Translations under genes and position numbers: made by a program | Assembly (NCBI RefSeq): GCF_000723885.1 | Contig: NZ_CCDG010000052.1 | Location: 22,606 to 86,605, forward strand | Source: Paenibacillus camerounensis | GTDB lineage: Bacteria > Bacillota > Bacilli > Paenibacillales > Paenibacillaceae | Length of the DNA: 64,000 bases | Reading direction: 5' to 3' | The notes under the pieces: model-generated | What the model saw: only the letters and a program-made list of their open reading frames with translations | Told to the model about the DNA's origin: nothing | Databases searched by the model: none | Part shown: positions 32,582 to 41,165 of the stretch, in pieces | Layout: every line of letters begins with the position of its first letter | How positions within the stretch are numbered: position 1 is the first letter of the stretch

Positions 32582-34351
32582 ATGATTGCGGCAGTACCAG
32601 ACACGTTAATGGAAGAGATTCAGCAGCTGCAGGATACGTTCGGCGCTGCTGCGGATCAGGCTATCGTGCTGACCGACAAGGACGGTTGCTTCATTACTTC
32701 ACCGGCAACTCCCGGCACGCTTTTCAAGGAGATGCTGGATTCGCTGCAAGACACTTCCCGCGGCTGTGAACGGCTGCTGCACCGGCTGGGGGACTCACAA
32801 GATCCTGCCGTGATGGAATGGGTTCCCGGATTAAAGTATGCTGTTACTCCGCTGGCTGCAGGGTACGGCCGGGTCTATTATTTATGGTCTGGGCTCTATA
32901 TGGTGCAGGGGACCAAGGAGCAGGTGCTGGCTGTGTTCGAAGCAAGGATGCAGAATCACCCTGCCTACGGCCGGCTGATATCCAGTCTCCGTGCTATGCC
33001 GGAAATTAGCGGGGAGCGGATAACGGAAATCGGGAAAAGCATTTCGGTGCTTGCCCGCATCATATGTAAGCTGCTGGCCGGATGGGTGCCGAAACCGCAG
33101 AAAGATCGGAACGGCCGACCTTTTAACGGTGTCCCGGAGCAGCTGGGCATGGAAGGGGTACTGCGCCTTAAGGAAGCGGCTGAGGATCTCCAGCGTGCCG
33201 GATCGCTAGAGGAGCTTGGGAAGCAGCTGCTGGATGTGGTGACGGGTCAGCCCTTCCCTCAGTCTCAGGTGCTGGTGCTGTTCCAGAACGGGGATCATGC
33301 CGCCCATACATACTACGCAAGAGGCTGGACGCCGGAATCCGGCGATTATTACGTAAGGGATCTGGAATCCCGCTATTCCCCGCAGTCTTTTCTGTCCTCT
33401 GCAATTATTCATGAAGCAGCGGGGGGACTTATTCTGCTGGAATGCCCGCTGCTGGCCGGTAATGAATTTAGAGGGATTCTCTCTGTCGGTTTCAGGCAGC
33501 TGAGGGAAGCCGAGCAATGGATAATCCAGCTGGAGACGGTAGCGGGACTGGCCGGGTGGGCCATCCGTCTGATTGAAAAGGACAGCAGATACTGGAAGCA
33601 GTCCGGGGTATTCCTGGCGAGCTTACGGGAATATTTGCAGAATAACAATATCCCGCTCCAGTATTTGTCACTGGATGCTTCAGAGCTGGCCCGTGATTTT
33701 GCCCGCTATCAGGAGCGCCCGGAGGCTGAAGCGGAGCTGGTGAGCCGCGCTTGTCTGCTTGCTCCGTTCCGCAGTGATCTTCTTGGCGAATACGGATTTT
33801 TTGCAAAGGAGCTTGAACTGCTGAAACAGGTGGACAGGCTGCGCTTACCCGAATGTTCACAGGAACGGGCAGTCCTGCCGCCGGCAGTCCAGCTTCTGGC
33901 TCTTGTCCTGCACCATATGAGCGGACAGGCAGAACGCAAGCATCCAGGCGGACCGCCGCTGAAATGGATCGACTATTCCCGCTTCAGTCCGGAGCCTGAC
34001 ATGACAACTGCGGTTGAAGATGAGCCGCGCACATCGTTTGAGCGCTTTCTGCAGAGCCGTGCCTATTCCAGGCCTAAGAAGCGGGCGGTTACAGGATCAA
34101 GGCTGCTGGACAGTGCTGCGCTGACACTTCCGAAAGAGGAATGGGGCATCTCACCGCGCGAGGAAGAGGTGCTGGAGCTGATTGTGCACGGCAAGACGAA
34201 CAAAGAGATTGCCGGCGCCTTGTTTATCAGTGAGCATACCGTCAAAAACCATCTAAGCCGTATTTTCAATAAAATGAATGTGACCGACCGCTCACAGATT
34301 ATTGCACTCATCTATAAAGTGATCCTGAATTCGGAGCGGATTGAGATCTAG
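32582..34351 (+). CDS. LuxR-type regulator with GAF-like sensor region
   Basis: 589 residues. The last about 65 residues are a clear LuxR/NarL helix-turn-helix: WGISPREEEVLELIVHGKTN, then KEIAGALFISEHTVKNHLSR and MNVTDRSQIIALIYKV. The N-terminal 170 residues look like a sensory domain (VLTDKDGCFITSPATPGTLF). Residues about 195-345 look like a GAF domain (LLDVVTGQPFPQSQVLVLFQ, IHEAAGGLILLECPLLAG). No receiver domain or ATPase motif is present, so it is neither a classical response regulator nor MalT-like. It may respond directly to a small ligand. It lies alone between the IclR gene and aconitase; its targets are unknown. Confidence 0.85.
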   Translation: MIAAVPDTLMEEIQQLQDTFGAAADQAIVLTDKDGCFITSPATPGTLFKEMLDSLQDTSRGCERLLHRLGDSQDPAVMEWVPGLKYAVTPLAAGYGRVYYLWSGLYMVQGTKEQVLAVFEARMQNHPAYGRLISSLRAMPEISGERITEIGKSISVLARIICKLLAGWVPKPQKDRNGRPFNGVPEQLGMEGVLRLKEAAEDLQRAGSLEELGKQLLDVVTGQPFPQSQVLVLFQNGDHAAHTYYARGWTPESGDYYVRDLESRYSPQSFLSSAIIHEAAGGLILLECPLLAGNEFRGILSVGFRQLREAEQWIIQLETVAGLAGWAIRLIEKDSRYWKQSGVFLASLREYLQNNNIPLQYLSLDASELARDFARYQERPEAEAELVSRACLLAPFRSDLLGEYGFFAKELELLKQVDRLRLPECSQERAVLPPAVQLLALVLHHMSGQAERKHPGGPPLKWIDYSRFSPEPDMTTAVEDEPRTSFERFLQSRAYSRPKKRAVTGSRLLDSAALTLPKEEWGISPREEEVLELIVHGKTNKEIAGALFISEHTVKNHLSRIFNKMNVTDRSQIIALIYKVILNSERIEI

Positions 34352-34366
34352 CAGGTCCGATAAATA

Positions 34367-34409
34367 AACAGCCCCCGCTGCATCCTCAGAATGCAGCGGG
34401 GGCTGTTTA
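34367..34409 (+). terminator. Bidirectional terminator between the LuxR gene and acnA
   Basis: AACAGCCCCCGCTGCAT and ATGCAGCGGGGGCTGTT form a perfect 17-bp stem followed by TAAAT on the plus strand and TATTTATCGG on the minus strand. Confidence 0.85.
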
Positions 34410-34447
34410 AATCTAATCCGGTCGGGAGGCCGGATTATTTAAGATGT

Positions 34448-37192
34448 CTATTCAACAGGCAGAGCTGTTTCTGAAGCGGTAGCGTCAGCCAGCATCTGGC
34501 GGAGTACCGTTTGCAGAATACCCCCATTGCGGTAGTAGTCAATATCCACTGTACTGTCCAGCCGCGCGATGACCGGGAACTCGAACTGTGTACCGTCTTC
34601 GCGGGTAGCTGTAACCGTCAGCTCCTGACCCGGGAGCACATAGTTGTCTAGACCGGTAATATTGAAGGTCTCGCGTCCGGTCAGCCCCATGCTGCTCCAG
34701 CCGTGGCCTTCCTGGAACTGCAGCGGCAGTACGCCCATGCCGACCAGGTTGCTGCGGTGAATCCGCTCGAAGCTCTCGGCGATAACCGCCTTGACACCCA
34801 GCAGCAATGTGCCTTTGGCTGCCCAGTCACGCGAGCTGCCTGTGCCGTATTCCTTGCCGGCAATGACGACCAGATTCTGGCCGGCCGACTGGTACAGCAT
34901 GGAAGCGTCGTAGATGGACATGACTTCTTCGCTTGGCAGGAAGGTGGTCACGCCGCCCTCTGTTCCCGGAGCAACTGCATTACGGATCCGGATGTTGGCG
35001 AATGTGCCGCGCATCATCACTTCATGATTCCCGCGGCGTGAGCCGTAGGAGTTGAAGTCAGCGCGTTCCACACCGTGGCTGCGCAGATATTCTCCGGCAG
35101 GTCCGGAGGTGGAGATGTTACCCGCCGGCGAGATGTGGTCTGTTGTGACGGAATCGCCCAGCAGAGCCAGCACGCGTGCATTGGTAACGTCCTTAATATC
35201 GCCGATGCCGTCAGCAAGGTTCTCGAAGAACGGCGGATTCTGGATGTAGGTGGAGTTGTCATCCCACTCATACAGCTCGCCTTCAGGTACAGGAATAGCA
35301 TTCCAGCGTTCATTGGCGGTGAACACATTCTCATATTTGCGGCGGAACATTTCCGGACTTAGTGAGACTCCGATGGCTTCGCGGATCTCGGCAGATGTCG
35401 GCCAGATATCCTTCAGGAACACAGGCTCTCCCTGCGGGTCGTAGCCGAGCGGTTCTGTCTGCAGGTCAATATTAACCGTGCCGGCCAGGGCATAAGCCAC
35501 AACGAGCGGCGGTGAAGCCAGATAGTTGGCCTTGACCTGGGCATGCACGCGGCCTTCGAAGTTACGGTTACCGGATATTACAGCGGCTACCGTCATATCA
35601 TTGTCAGTGATAGCCTGGCTGACTTCATCCGGCAGCGGGCCGGAGTTGCCGATGCAGGTCGCGCAGCCGTAGCCGGCCAGATAGAAGCCGAGTGCCTCAA
35701 GCGGCTTAAGCAGATCAGCCTTCTCCAGATATTCGGTGACGACGAGGGAGCCCGGAGTCAAGCTGCTTTTCACATAACCCGGTTTGGTCAGACCGCGTTC
35801 TACAGCCTTCTTCGCCAGCAGCCCCGCACCGAGCATTACGCTTGGGTTAGAGGTGTTCGTACAGCTGGTGATTGCGGCAATAACTACGGCTCCTGTACCC
35901 ATCTTGCTGGTGCTTCCGTTCTTGTGCTGCACTTCTACCACTTCGGCGATCTTCTCATCGCTGAGGCCGTAGCCGCCTTTATCGACAGGTGTGCGGATGA
36001 TGCCTTCAAAATTCTCCTTCATGTGTGACAGCTCGACACGGTCCTGCGGACGTTTAGGTCCGGCCAGGGATGGAACCACAGATGCCAGATCAAGCTCGAT
36101 CACATCGCTGAACTGCGGATCAGGGGTGTCGGAAGTACGGAACATGCCCTGTGCCTTATAGTAATCACTGACCAGCTCTACCAGTTCATCCGGACGGCCG
36201 GTGCTGCGCAGGTAGGCCAGCGTTTCTTCGTCTACAGGGAAGAAGCCGATGGTTGCCCCGTACTCAGGCGCCATGTTAGCGACAGTAGCGCGGTCAGCCA
36301 GGCTGATGTTAGCCAGACCCGGGCCGTAGAATTCGACGAACTTGCCGACAACGCCCTTCTTGCGGAGCATCTGGGTAACTGTCAGTGCAAGGTCAGTTGC
36401 CGTAGCCCCTTCCATCAGACTGCCGGTAAGCTTGAAGCCGACAACCTCAGGTGTGACAAAATAAAGCGGCTGTCCCAGCATCCCTGCTTCTGCCTCGATC
36501 CCGCCGACACCCCAGCCGACAACGCCGAGGCCGTTGATCATGGTAGTGTGGGAGTCCGTACCGACCAGGGAATCCGGATAGACTACAGTCTCACCGTCAA
36601 CAGTCTTGGTGGCAGCTACTGAAGCCAGGTACTCCAGGTTGACCTGGTGCACGATTCCGGTTGCCGGAGGAACGGCGCGGAAGTTGTTAAATGCCGTCTG
36701 CGCCCAGCGCAGGAAGCGGTAGCGCTCCTCATTGCGTTCAAATTCGACATTCATATTATATTCAAGTGCATCGGCTGTGCCGAATGCATCAACCATGACG
36801 GAATGGTCAATAACAAGATCAACCGGAACGAGCGGATTGATCTTCTTCGGATCTCCGCCGGCCTTCTTGACGGTATCGCGCATAGCCGCCAGATCGACTA
36901 CCACCGGGACACCGGTGAAATCCTGCAGCACGATGCGCGCCGGAATAAACGGAATTTCCTTGTTGCGGTCAATGCCGCCGGACCATCCGGCCAGCTGCTT
37001 CACATGCTCTTCTGTGATTGCCCGTCCGTCATACTGGCGGACAGCAGCCTCCAGCAGCACTTTAATGGAAAAGGGCAGGGAGGATATGTCGCCCACACCT
37101 TGTTGTTCAAGGGAATTCAGATCATAGTAGCGGTAGAATTTGCCGCCTGATTTCAGGCTCTTGGACAGTGAAAAATGGTCCTTGCTTGGCAT
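34448..37192 (-). CDS. acnA: Aconitate hydratase A
   Basis: 914 residues from the ATG at 37192, eight bases after AAGGAGG; in-frame codons further 5' would cover the operator. Cluster ligands are visible in VIAAITSCTNTSNPSVMLGA and GYGCATCIGNSGP (Cys-X2-Cys). SLVGTDSHTTMINGLGVVGW and GKEYGTGSSRDWAAKGTLL are active-site segments, the latter in the swivelling C-terminal domain. It isomerises citrate to isocitrate in the TCA cycle and, as in B. subtilis CitB, may bind RNA when the iron-sulfur cluster is lost. The gene is monocistronic, with its own promoter at 37249-37277 and a palindrome in the leader. Confidence 0.97.
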   Translation of the reverse strand: MPSKDHFSLSKSLKSGGKFYRYYDLNSLEQQGVGDISSLPFSIKVLLEAAVRQYDGRAITEEHVKQLAGWSGGIDRNKEIPFIPARIVLQDFTGVPVVVDLAAMRDTVKKAGGDPKKINPLVPVDLVIDHSVMVDAFGTADALEYNMNVEFERNEERYRFLRWAQTAFNNFRAVPPATGIVHQVNLEYLASVAATKTVDGETVVYPDSLVGTDSHTTMINGLGVVGWGVGGIEAEAGMLGQPLYFVTPEVVGFKLTGSLMEGATATDLALTVTQMLRKKGVVGKFVEFYGPGLANISLADRATVANMAPEYGATIGFFPVDEETLAYLRSTGRPDELVELVSDYYKAQGMFRTSDTPDPQFSDVIELDLASVVPSLAGPKRPQDRVELSHMKENFEGIIRTPVDKGGYGLSDEKIAEVVEVQHKNGSTSKMGTGAVVIAAITSCTNTSNPSVMLGAGLLAKKAVERGLTKPGYVKSSLTPGSLVVTEYLEKADLLKPLEALGFYLAGYGCATCIGNSGPLPDEVSQAITDNDMTVAAVISGNRNFEGRVHAQVKANYLASPPLVVAYALAGTVNIDLQTEPLGYDPQGEPVFLKDIWPTSAEIREAIGVSLSPEMFRRKYENVFTANERWNAIPVPEGELYEWDDNSTYIQNPPFFENLADGIGDIKDVTNARVLALLGDSVTTDHISPAGNISTSGPAGEYLRSHGVERADFNSYGSRRGNHEVMMRGTFANIRIRNAVAPGTEGGVTTFLPSEEVMSIYDASMLYQSAGQNLVVIAGKEYGTGSSRDWAAKGTLLLGVKAVIAESFERIHRSNLVGMGVLPLQFQEGHGWSSMGLTGRETFNITGLDNYVLPGQELTVTATREDGTQFEFPVIARLDSTVDIDYYRNGGILQTVLRQMLADATASETALPVE

Positions 37193-37206
37193 ATATGCGC
37201 CTCCTT

Positions 37207-37223
37207 GTTTCATCTGATGAAAC
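37207..37223 (-). promoter_or_regulatory. 17-bp palindrome in the acnA leader
   Basis: On the minus strand it reads GTTTCATCAGATGAAAC, with perfect 8-bp arms around one base, directly followed by the AAGGAGG of acnA. It lies about 20-35 bases downstream of the predicted transcription start, where a bound repressor would block elongation. It matches the IclR-gene palindrome in 15 of 17 positions. Confidence 0.6.
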
Positions 37224-37248
37224 TCCATTTCAAATTTCGTATATATAA

Positions 37249-37277
37249 AGTATAACGGTTACATAGATGAGAGTAAA
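37249..37277 (-). promoter_or_regulatory. Sigma-A promoter of acnA
   Basis: On the minus strand TTTACT (37277-37272), a 17-bp spacer and TATACT (37254-37249). The predicted start is near 37242, giving a leader of about 50 nt. Confidence 0.7.
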
Positions 37278-37523
37278 GTTTTTTTTGCTGCTTAATTCGC
37301 CCAATTTTACCTGCGCTTTCGCTTCATTTCCCCGGCTTGTACTATGTGAAATCATACACATTAGCACAGTCTGCTGATTGCCTGAAGCCTGCCGTAATAA
37401 CGGAATTAGCAGCCGGTCTTCCCCTGACGATTTTACCGCCCTCTGCCTGTTTCCGTCTGTATAGCATTACCTTTCCGCACATATACATAGGACAGCAGCC
37501 AAACAGGGAAAGGCGGTTATGAG

Positions 37524-38552
37524 ATGGAGCAGGCGTGGAAAAAAAGTCTGTTTGCTTATGTTGATCTGTTGAATAAAGGACGGGTCGCTCCGGCCTATGC
37601 ACAGGGACAGGGTACAGTGAAGGACATGCGGTTTCACAAAATGCAGGGTGAGCGCTCGCGCCGTCTTGCTCAGTGGTATGAAAGCCGGAGCATAACACCG
37701 CTGCGCGGAGAGACCGGTGTGCGGACGCTGCGGACGGTGCGGCAGAACCCCGGTGAGATTATAGCAGATGTAGCCCTGCACAGTGCGCTGTATTATGAAA
37801 AGGGCGGTATCACGCACCGTGAGGATAAGATTGAAACCGAGCGGCTTACCTTTGTGCAGGCAGGAGCCGGCTGGGAGATTATTAACATCGAGCGCAGTGT
37901 CCCTGAGCGAAGCTCGAAGCGCGGGGCGGGAGAGGCGGAGCCGTCACTGCGGCTGTCCAAATGGGGTGAGGTGCTGCCTGCCCCGCAGCCGTCACAGCCG
38001 CTGCTGAACCGCAGAATTCTGCGCGGAACCGCAGGCTCAAGAGAGGTCCGTTACCGCCGTGAGGAGGCGGCAGCCTATGCTGACCGCTGGTGGAAGGACG
38101 GCAACCCGGAATTTGAGGTTTTTGACGTCGACTGCACCAATTACGTCTCCCAATGTCTCTTTGCAGGGGGAGCGCCTATCAACTATACTGGTAAAAGAGA
38201 AATGGGCTGGTGGTACAAAGGCTACAATGGAGCCCAGGAATGGTGGAGCTTCAGCTGGGCTGTGTCGGACAGTCTTGGGCGGTATCTGGGCGGCCAGCGC
38301 AGCAGCGGACTGCGTGCCGAAGCTGTAGAGCGTCCGGACCAGCTGAGTCTGGGTGATGTCATCCTGTATGACTGGGACGGCAACGGACACTATCAGCACA
38401 GCACCGTTGTTACCGCCTTTGATGCGGATGGAATGCCGCTTGTGAACGCAAGAACGGTATCAAGCCGTCACCGCTATTGGGATTATCGCGATTCCTATGC
38501 ATGGACCGACAGAACGGCCTACCGTTTTTTTCATATTAATGACTACTTATAA
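37524..38552 (+). CDS. Amidase-domain (Amidase_6) protein
   Basis: 342 residues without signal peptide or membrane helix. The C-terminal domain, about 175-340, has RREEAAAYADRWWKDGNPEF, VDCTNYVSQCLFAGG (candidate catalytic Cys), and GHYQHSTVVTAFDADG (candidate catalytic His), then VNARTVSSRHRYWDYRDS. This is the putative papain-like amidase/peptidase domain Amidase_6, often found in Bacillales secreted or spore-associated proteins. The N-terminal half is a less conserved alpha/beta region (ADVALHSALYYEKGGITHRE). With no signal peptide it probably acts inside the cell, perhaps in the mother cell or spore. The substrate is not established. It is followed by ddl 19 bp downstream. Confidence 0.82.
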   Translation: MEQAWKKSLFAYVDLLNKGRVAPAYAQGQGTVKDMRFHKMQGERSRRLAQWYESRSITPLRGETGVRTLRTVRQNPGEIIADVALHSALYYEKGGITHREDKIETERLTFVQAGAGWEIINIERSVPERSSKRGAGEAEPSLRLSKWGEVLPAPQPSQPLLNRRILRGTAGSREVRYRREEAAAYADRWWKDGNPEFEVFDVDCTNYVSQCLFAGGAPINYTGKREMGWWYKGYNGAQEWWSFSWAVSDSLGRYLGGQRSSGLRAEAVERPDQLSLGDVILYDWDGNGHYQHSTVVTAFDADGMPLVNARTVSSRHRYWDYRDSYAWTDRTAYRFFHINDYL

Positions 38553-38571
38553 TTCAGAAAGAGGTTAGGGC

Positions 38572-39666
38572 ATGGGGAACACGAAATGTACCGTAGGACT
38601 GGTGTACGGAGGCAAATCCGGGGAGCATGAAGTATCGCTGCAGACGGCATTTGCGGTCATGAACGCTTTTGACTACGATAAATATGAGATTATTCCGTTT
38701 TATATTTCCAAGCAGGGATTATGGAAGGTCGGAGAGACCCTTGGCGCCGCTTACAGCAGAATTGAGCAGCTGAAGCTGGATGGCCCGGCGGGCGATATGG
38801 GCATGGCGCTGAATACTGTATTCAGCGGGCTGAGCGGGGAGGGTGCAATCGTCGATGTCATGTTCCCGCTGCTCCACGGCACGAACGGGGAAGACGGTAC
38901 GATTCAGGGACTGTTCGAAATGGCCAACATTCCATACATCGGGGCCGGCGTTCTGGCTTCTGCAGCAGGTATGGATAAGGTTGTGATGAAGAAGCTGTTT
39001 GGTGAAGCTGGGCTTGAGCAATGCGGGTATTGCTATTTCAGCGCAGCGGCCTGGAAGCAGAAGAGCCACGAGCTGATTGTCGGAGTGGAGGATAAGCTGG
39101 GTTACCCTGTATTCGTCAAGCCGGCCAACCTGGGTTCAAGCGTCGGTATTTCCAAAGCAGCGGATAAAGAAAGCCTAATCAAGGCTGTAGAGTTTGCCCT
39201 CCGCTATGATACGAAGGTGATCATTGAAGAATTTGTGGATGCCCGTGAGGTGGAAGTGGCTGTACTGGGAAATGAAGAGCCGGAGGCTTCGGTTCCGGGT
39301 GAAATCGTCTCTTCCGGTGAATATTATGATTATGCAGCCAAGTATATCGACGGCAAGTCGCAGATGCTGATTCCTGCGCCGCTGGACCCGGAAGTGGCAG
39401 ACCGGCTGCGCGAAGCAGCGCTTCAGGCCTTCCGGGCGATCGAGGGCAGCGGCATCACGCGTGCGGACTTTTTCCTGCGCAGGTCTGACAACAAGATTCT
39501 GATTAATGAAGTCAATACCATGCCGGGCTTTACGCCATTCAGCATGTATCCGCTGCTATGGCGCGAAACCGGCGTCTCTTATCAGACGCTGCTGGACCGC
39601 ATGGTTGAGCTGGCGCTGGAGCGGTACCAGTTCAGACAGGGCCTCAAGTACGACAACGAATCATAA
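38572..39666 (+). CDS. ddl: D-alanine--D-alanine ligase
   Basis: 364 residues. The N-terminal segment VGLVYGGKSGEHEVSLQTAF, FPLLHGTNGEDGTIQGLFE, and the ATP-grasp segment PVFVKPANLGSSVGISKAAD are typical. The metal-binding and catalytic end is RADFFLRRSDNKILINEVNT and MPGFTPFSMYP. Ddl joins two D-alanines for peptidoglycan precursors. The KPANLGSSVGISKA and YDYAAKYIDG stretches fit the normal D-Ala-D-Ala enzyme (Tyr in the omega-loop region) rather than the D-Ala-D-Lac ligases of vancomycin-resistant species. It follows the amidase gene closely and is probably co-transcribed with it. Confidence 0.95.
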   Translation: MGNTKCTVGLVYGGKSGEHEVSLQTAFAVMNAFDYDKYEIIPFYISKQGLWKVGETLGAAYSRIEQLKLDGPAGDMGMALNTVFSGLSGEGAIVDVMFPLLHGTNGEDGTIQGLFEMANIPYIGAGVLASAAGMDKVVMKKLFGEAGLEQCGYCYFSAAAWKQKSHELIVGVEDKLGYPVFVKPANLGSSVGISKAADKESLIKAVEFALRYDTKVIIEEFVDAREVEVAVLGNEEPEASVPGEIVSSGEYYDYAAKYIDGKSQMLIPAPLDPEVADRLREAALQAFRAIEGSGITRADFFLRRSDNKILINEVNTMPGFTPFSMYPLLWRETGVSYQTLLDRMVELALERYQFRQGLKYDNES

Positions 39667-39719
39667 AATCCAAAGCGTAACGGCGGATCAGATCCGGCCG
39701 GGAAGGAGAATCGTAGGCA

Positions 39720-40037
39720 ATGGGATTTCTATCGGAATTCAATTCGGTCTGCAAGTTCAAGAACGAGCAGGAGCTATACGAGCTGCTGGAGTACGGGCGC
39801 ACCAAGATGGTAAAACAGGGCTTCCGCGTCTACCCGACCGGCCAGAAGGTTATTGCATATACACCCGAGAACGTGGCAGTGGCGATAGTGAAAATTTCAG
39901 CCTCCATCGCGGAGATTAATTTTCAGGGCAATGAGGTTACCGCAGTGGAGATGGACCTGGTACGCAGGCTGAATGAGGAAGAGTCGCGTGTGCAGACTGC
40001 ACTGGCCTATGAGATGTTTTTCGGGGAAGAAAAATGA
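39720..40037 (+). CDS. Conserved hypothetical protein upstream of uvsE
   Basis: 105 residues from ATG 39720, with GAAGGAG upstream. I do not recognise a named domain. The protein has a helix at the start (NEQELYELLEYGRTKMVKQG), then beta strands (FRVYPTGQKVIAYTPENVAV, AIVKISASIAEINFQGNEV) and a final helix, suggesting a small soluble alpha/beta fold. The last codons overlap the uvsE start by 4 bp, so the two are translationally coupled, which hints at a related role. In B. subtilis the uvsE gene (ywjD) likewise has a small neighbour, ywjC; homology to it is not tested here. Confidence 0.7.
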   Translation: MGFLSEFNSVCKFKNEQELYELLEYGRTKMVKQGFRVYPTGQKVIAYTPENVAVAIVKISASIAEINFQGNEVTAVEMDLVRRLNEEESRVQTALAYEMFFGEEK

Positions 40038-41041
40038 TTGTCCGCTTCGGTTATGTGGCCATGTCAACCGTCATCAAAGACTGCTCGCCCTCCAAGACCA
40101 TGACCATGGCCAGCTTTAATAAGCTGGGCGACCGCGAGGCGGGGCTGCGGCGGCTGGAGCAGATTGCCAGGATGAATCTGCACAACACGCTGCGGCTCCT
40201 GAAGCATAATGTCGGCTCGGAGATTGAGGTATACCGGCTGACCTCCAAGCTGATTCCGCTCTCGACACATCCCGACTTGCAGGACTGGAACCCTTTTGCG
40301 GCGCTCGCCGGGGAGTTTGCCGAAGTCGGAGAATATATTAAAAAGCACGGACTCAGGGTCTCGTTTCATCCGGACCACTTCACGGTGCTGAGCACGCCCC
40401 GCCCGGAGGTGCTGGCCAGCTCCGTCCGTGACCTTCAGTATCATACGGACATGCTGGATGCCCTGGGGCTTCCGGCAACGGCCAAGAACAACATCCATAT
40501 CGGCGGAGCCTATGGGGACAAGCCTGCCGCGGCGGAACGCTTCAAGGCGCATTTTGCCCAGCTGCCGGCAAGGCTGCAGGAGCGGATGACGCTGGAGAAT
40601 GACGACAAGACGTTCAATGCGGCGGAGACCCTTGCCGTCTGCCGCAGTCTGGGTCTGCCGATGGTGCTGGATATTCATCACCAGTGGGTGAACAACGAAG
40701 GCGAGCTTCCTTGGGAGCTGTGGCCGGATATTCTGGATACGTGGAAAAGCAGGCTGGCGCTGGCCGATGTGGCTCCCGGAGAGGTGCTGCCGCCCAAAAT
40801 CCACGTCTCCAGCCCGCGCAGCCCGTCCGATCCGCGCAGTCATGCCGACGGGGTGGAGCCGGCGCCTCTGCTCGCTTTTCTAAAGCGGATTGCAGCTGAT
40901 ACGCCTGCTGTTGATGTGATGATTGAAGCTAAGCATAAGGACGGTGCGCTGTTCGGCCTGATGGATGCCATGAAGGAGCTGGCGGAAGCAGGCAATGGAA
41001 TTACGGTCCTGAACGGAGCCAGTATCCATGTCGAGCCATAG
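40034..41041 (+). CDS. uvsE: UV DNA damage endonuclease
   Basis: 335 residues. This is a TIM-barrel enzyme related to endonuclease IV. The N-terminal segment is MIVRFGYVAMSTVIKDCSPS. Metal ligands are carried by VSFHPDHFTVLSTP, NNIHIGGAYGDKPAA, LENDDKTFNAAETL, VLDIHHQW, KIHVSSPRSP with following His/Asp, and VMIEAKHKDGAL. It nicks DNA 5' to cyclobutane dimers and 6-4 photoproducts, an excision route independent of UvrABC that is often used in spore formers. The ATG overlaps the preceding small gene (ATGA). The gene is complete and in the usual size range. Confidence 0.96.
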   Translation: MIVRFGYVAMSTVIKDCSPSKTMTMASFNKLGDREAGLRRLEQIARMNLHNTLRLLKHNVGSEIEVYRLTSKLIPLSTHPDLQDWNPFAALAGEFAEVGEYIKKHGLRVSFHPDHFTVLSTPRPEVLASSVRDLQYHTDMLDALGLPATAKNNIHIGGAYGDKPAAAERFKAHFAQLPARLQERMTLENDDKTFNAAETLAVCRSLGLPMVLDIHHQWVNNEGELPWELWPDILDTWKSRLALADVAPGEVLPPKIHVSSPRSPSDPRSHADGVEPAPLLAFLKRIAADTPAVDVMIEAKHKDGALFGLMDAMKELAEAGNGITVLNGASIHVEP

Positions 41042-41165
41042 TTTTGACTTGATAAGTGTTTTGAAATAGGGTACGTTGAATGAAACTTAAGAAGCAGGAG
41101 TGTGCCTGCTTGGATGGCAGTGTTTCACGGGAGAGCGATCAAGTTCAAGAAAGCGGAGTGAAGAG

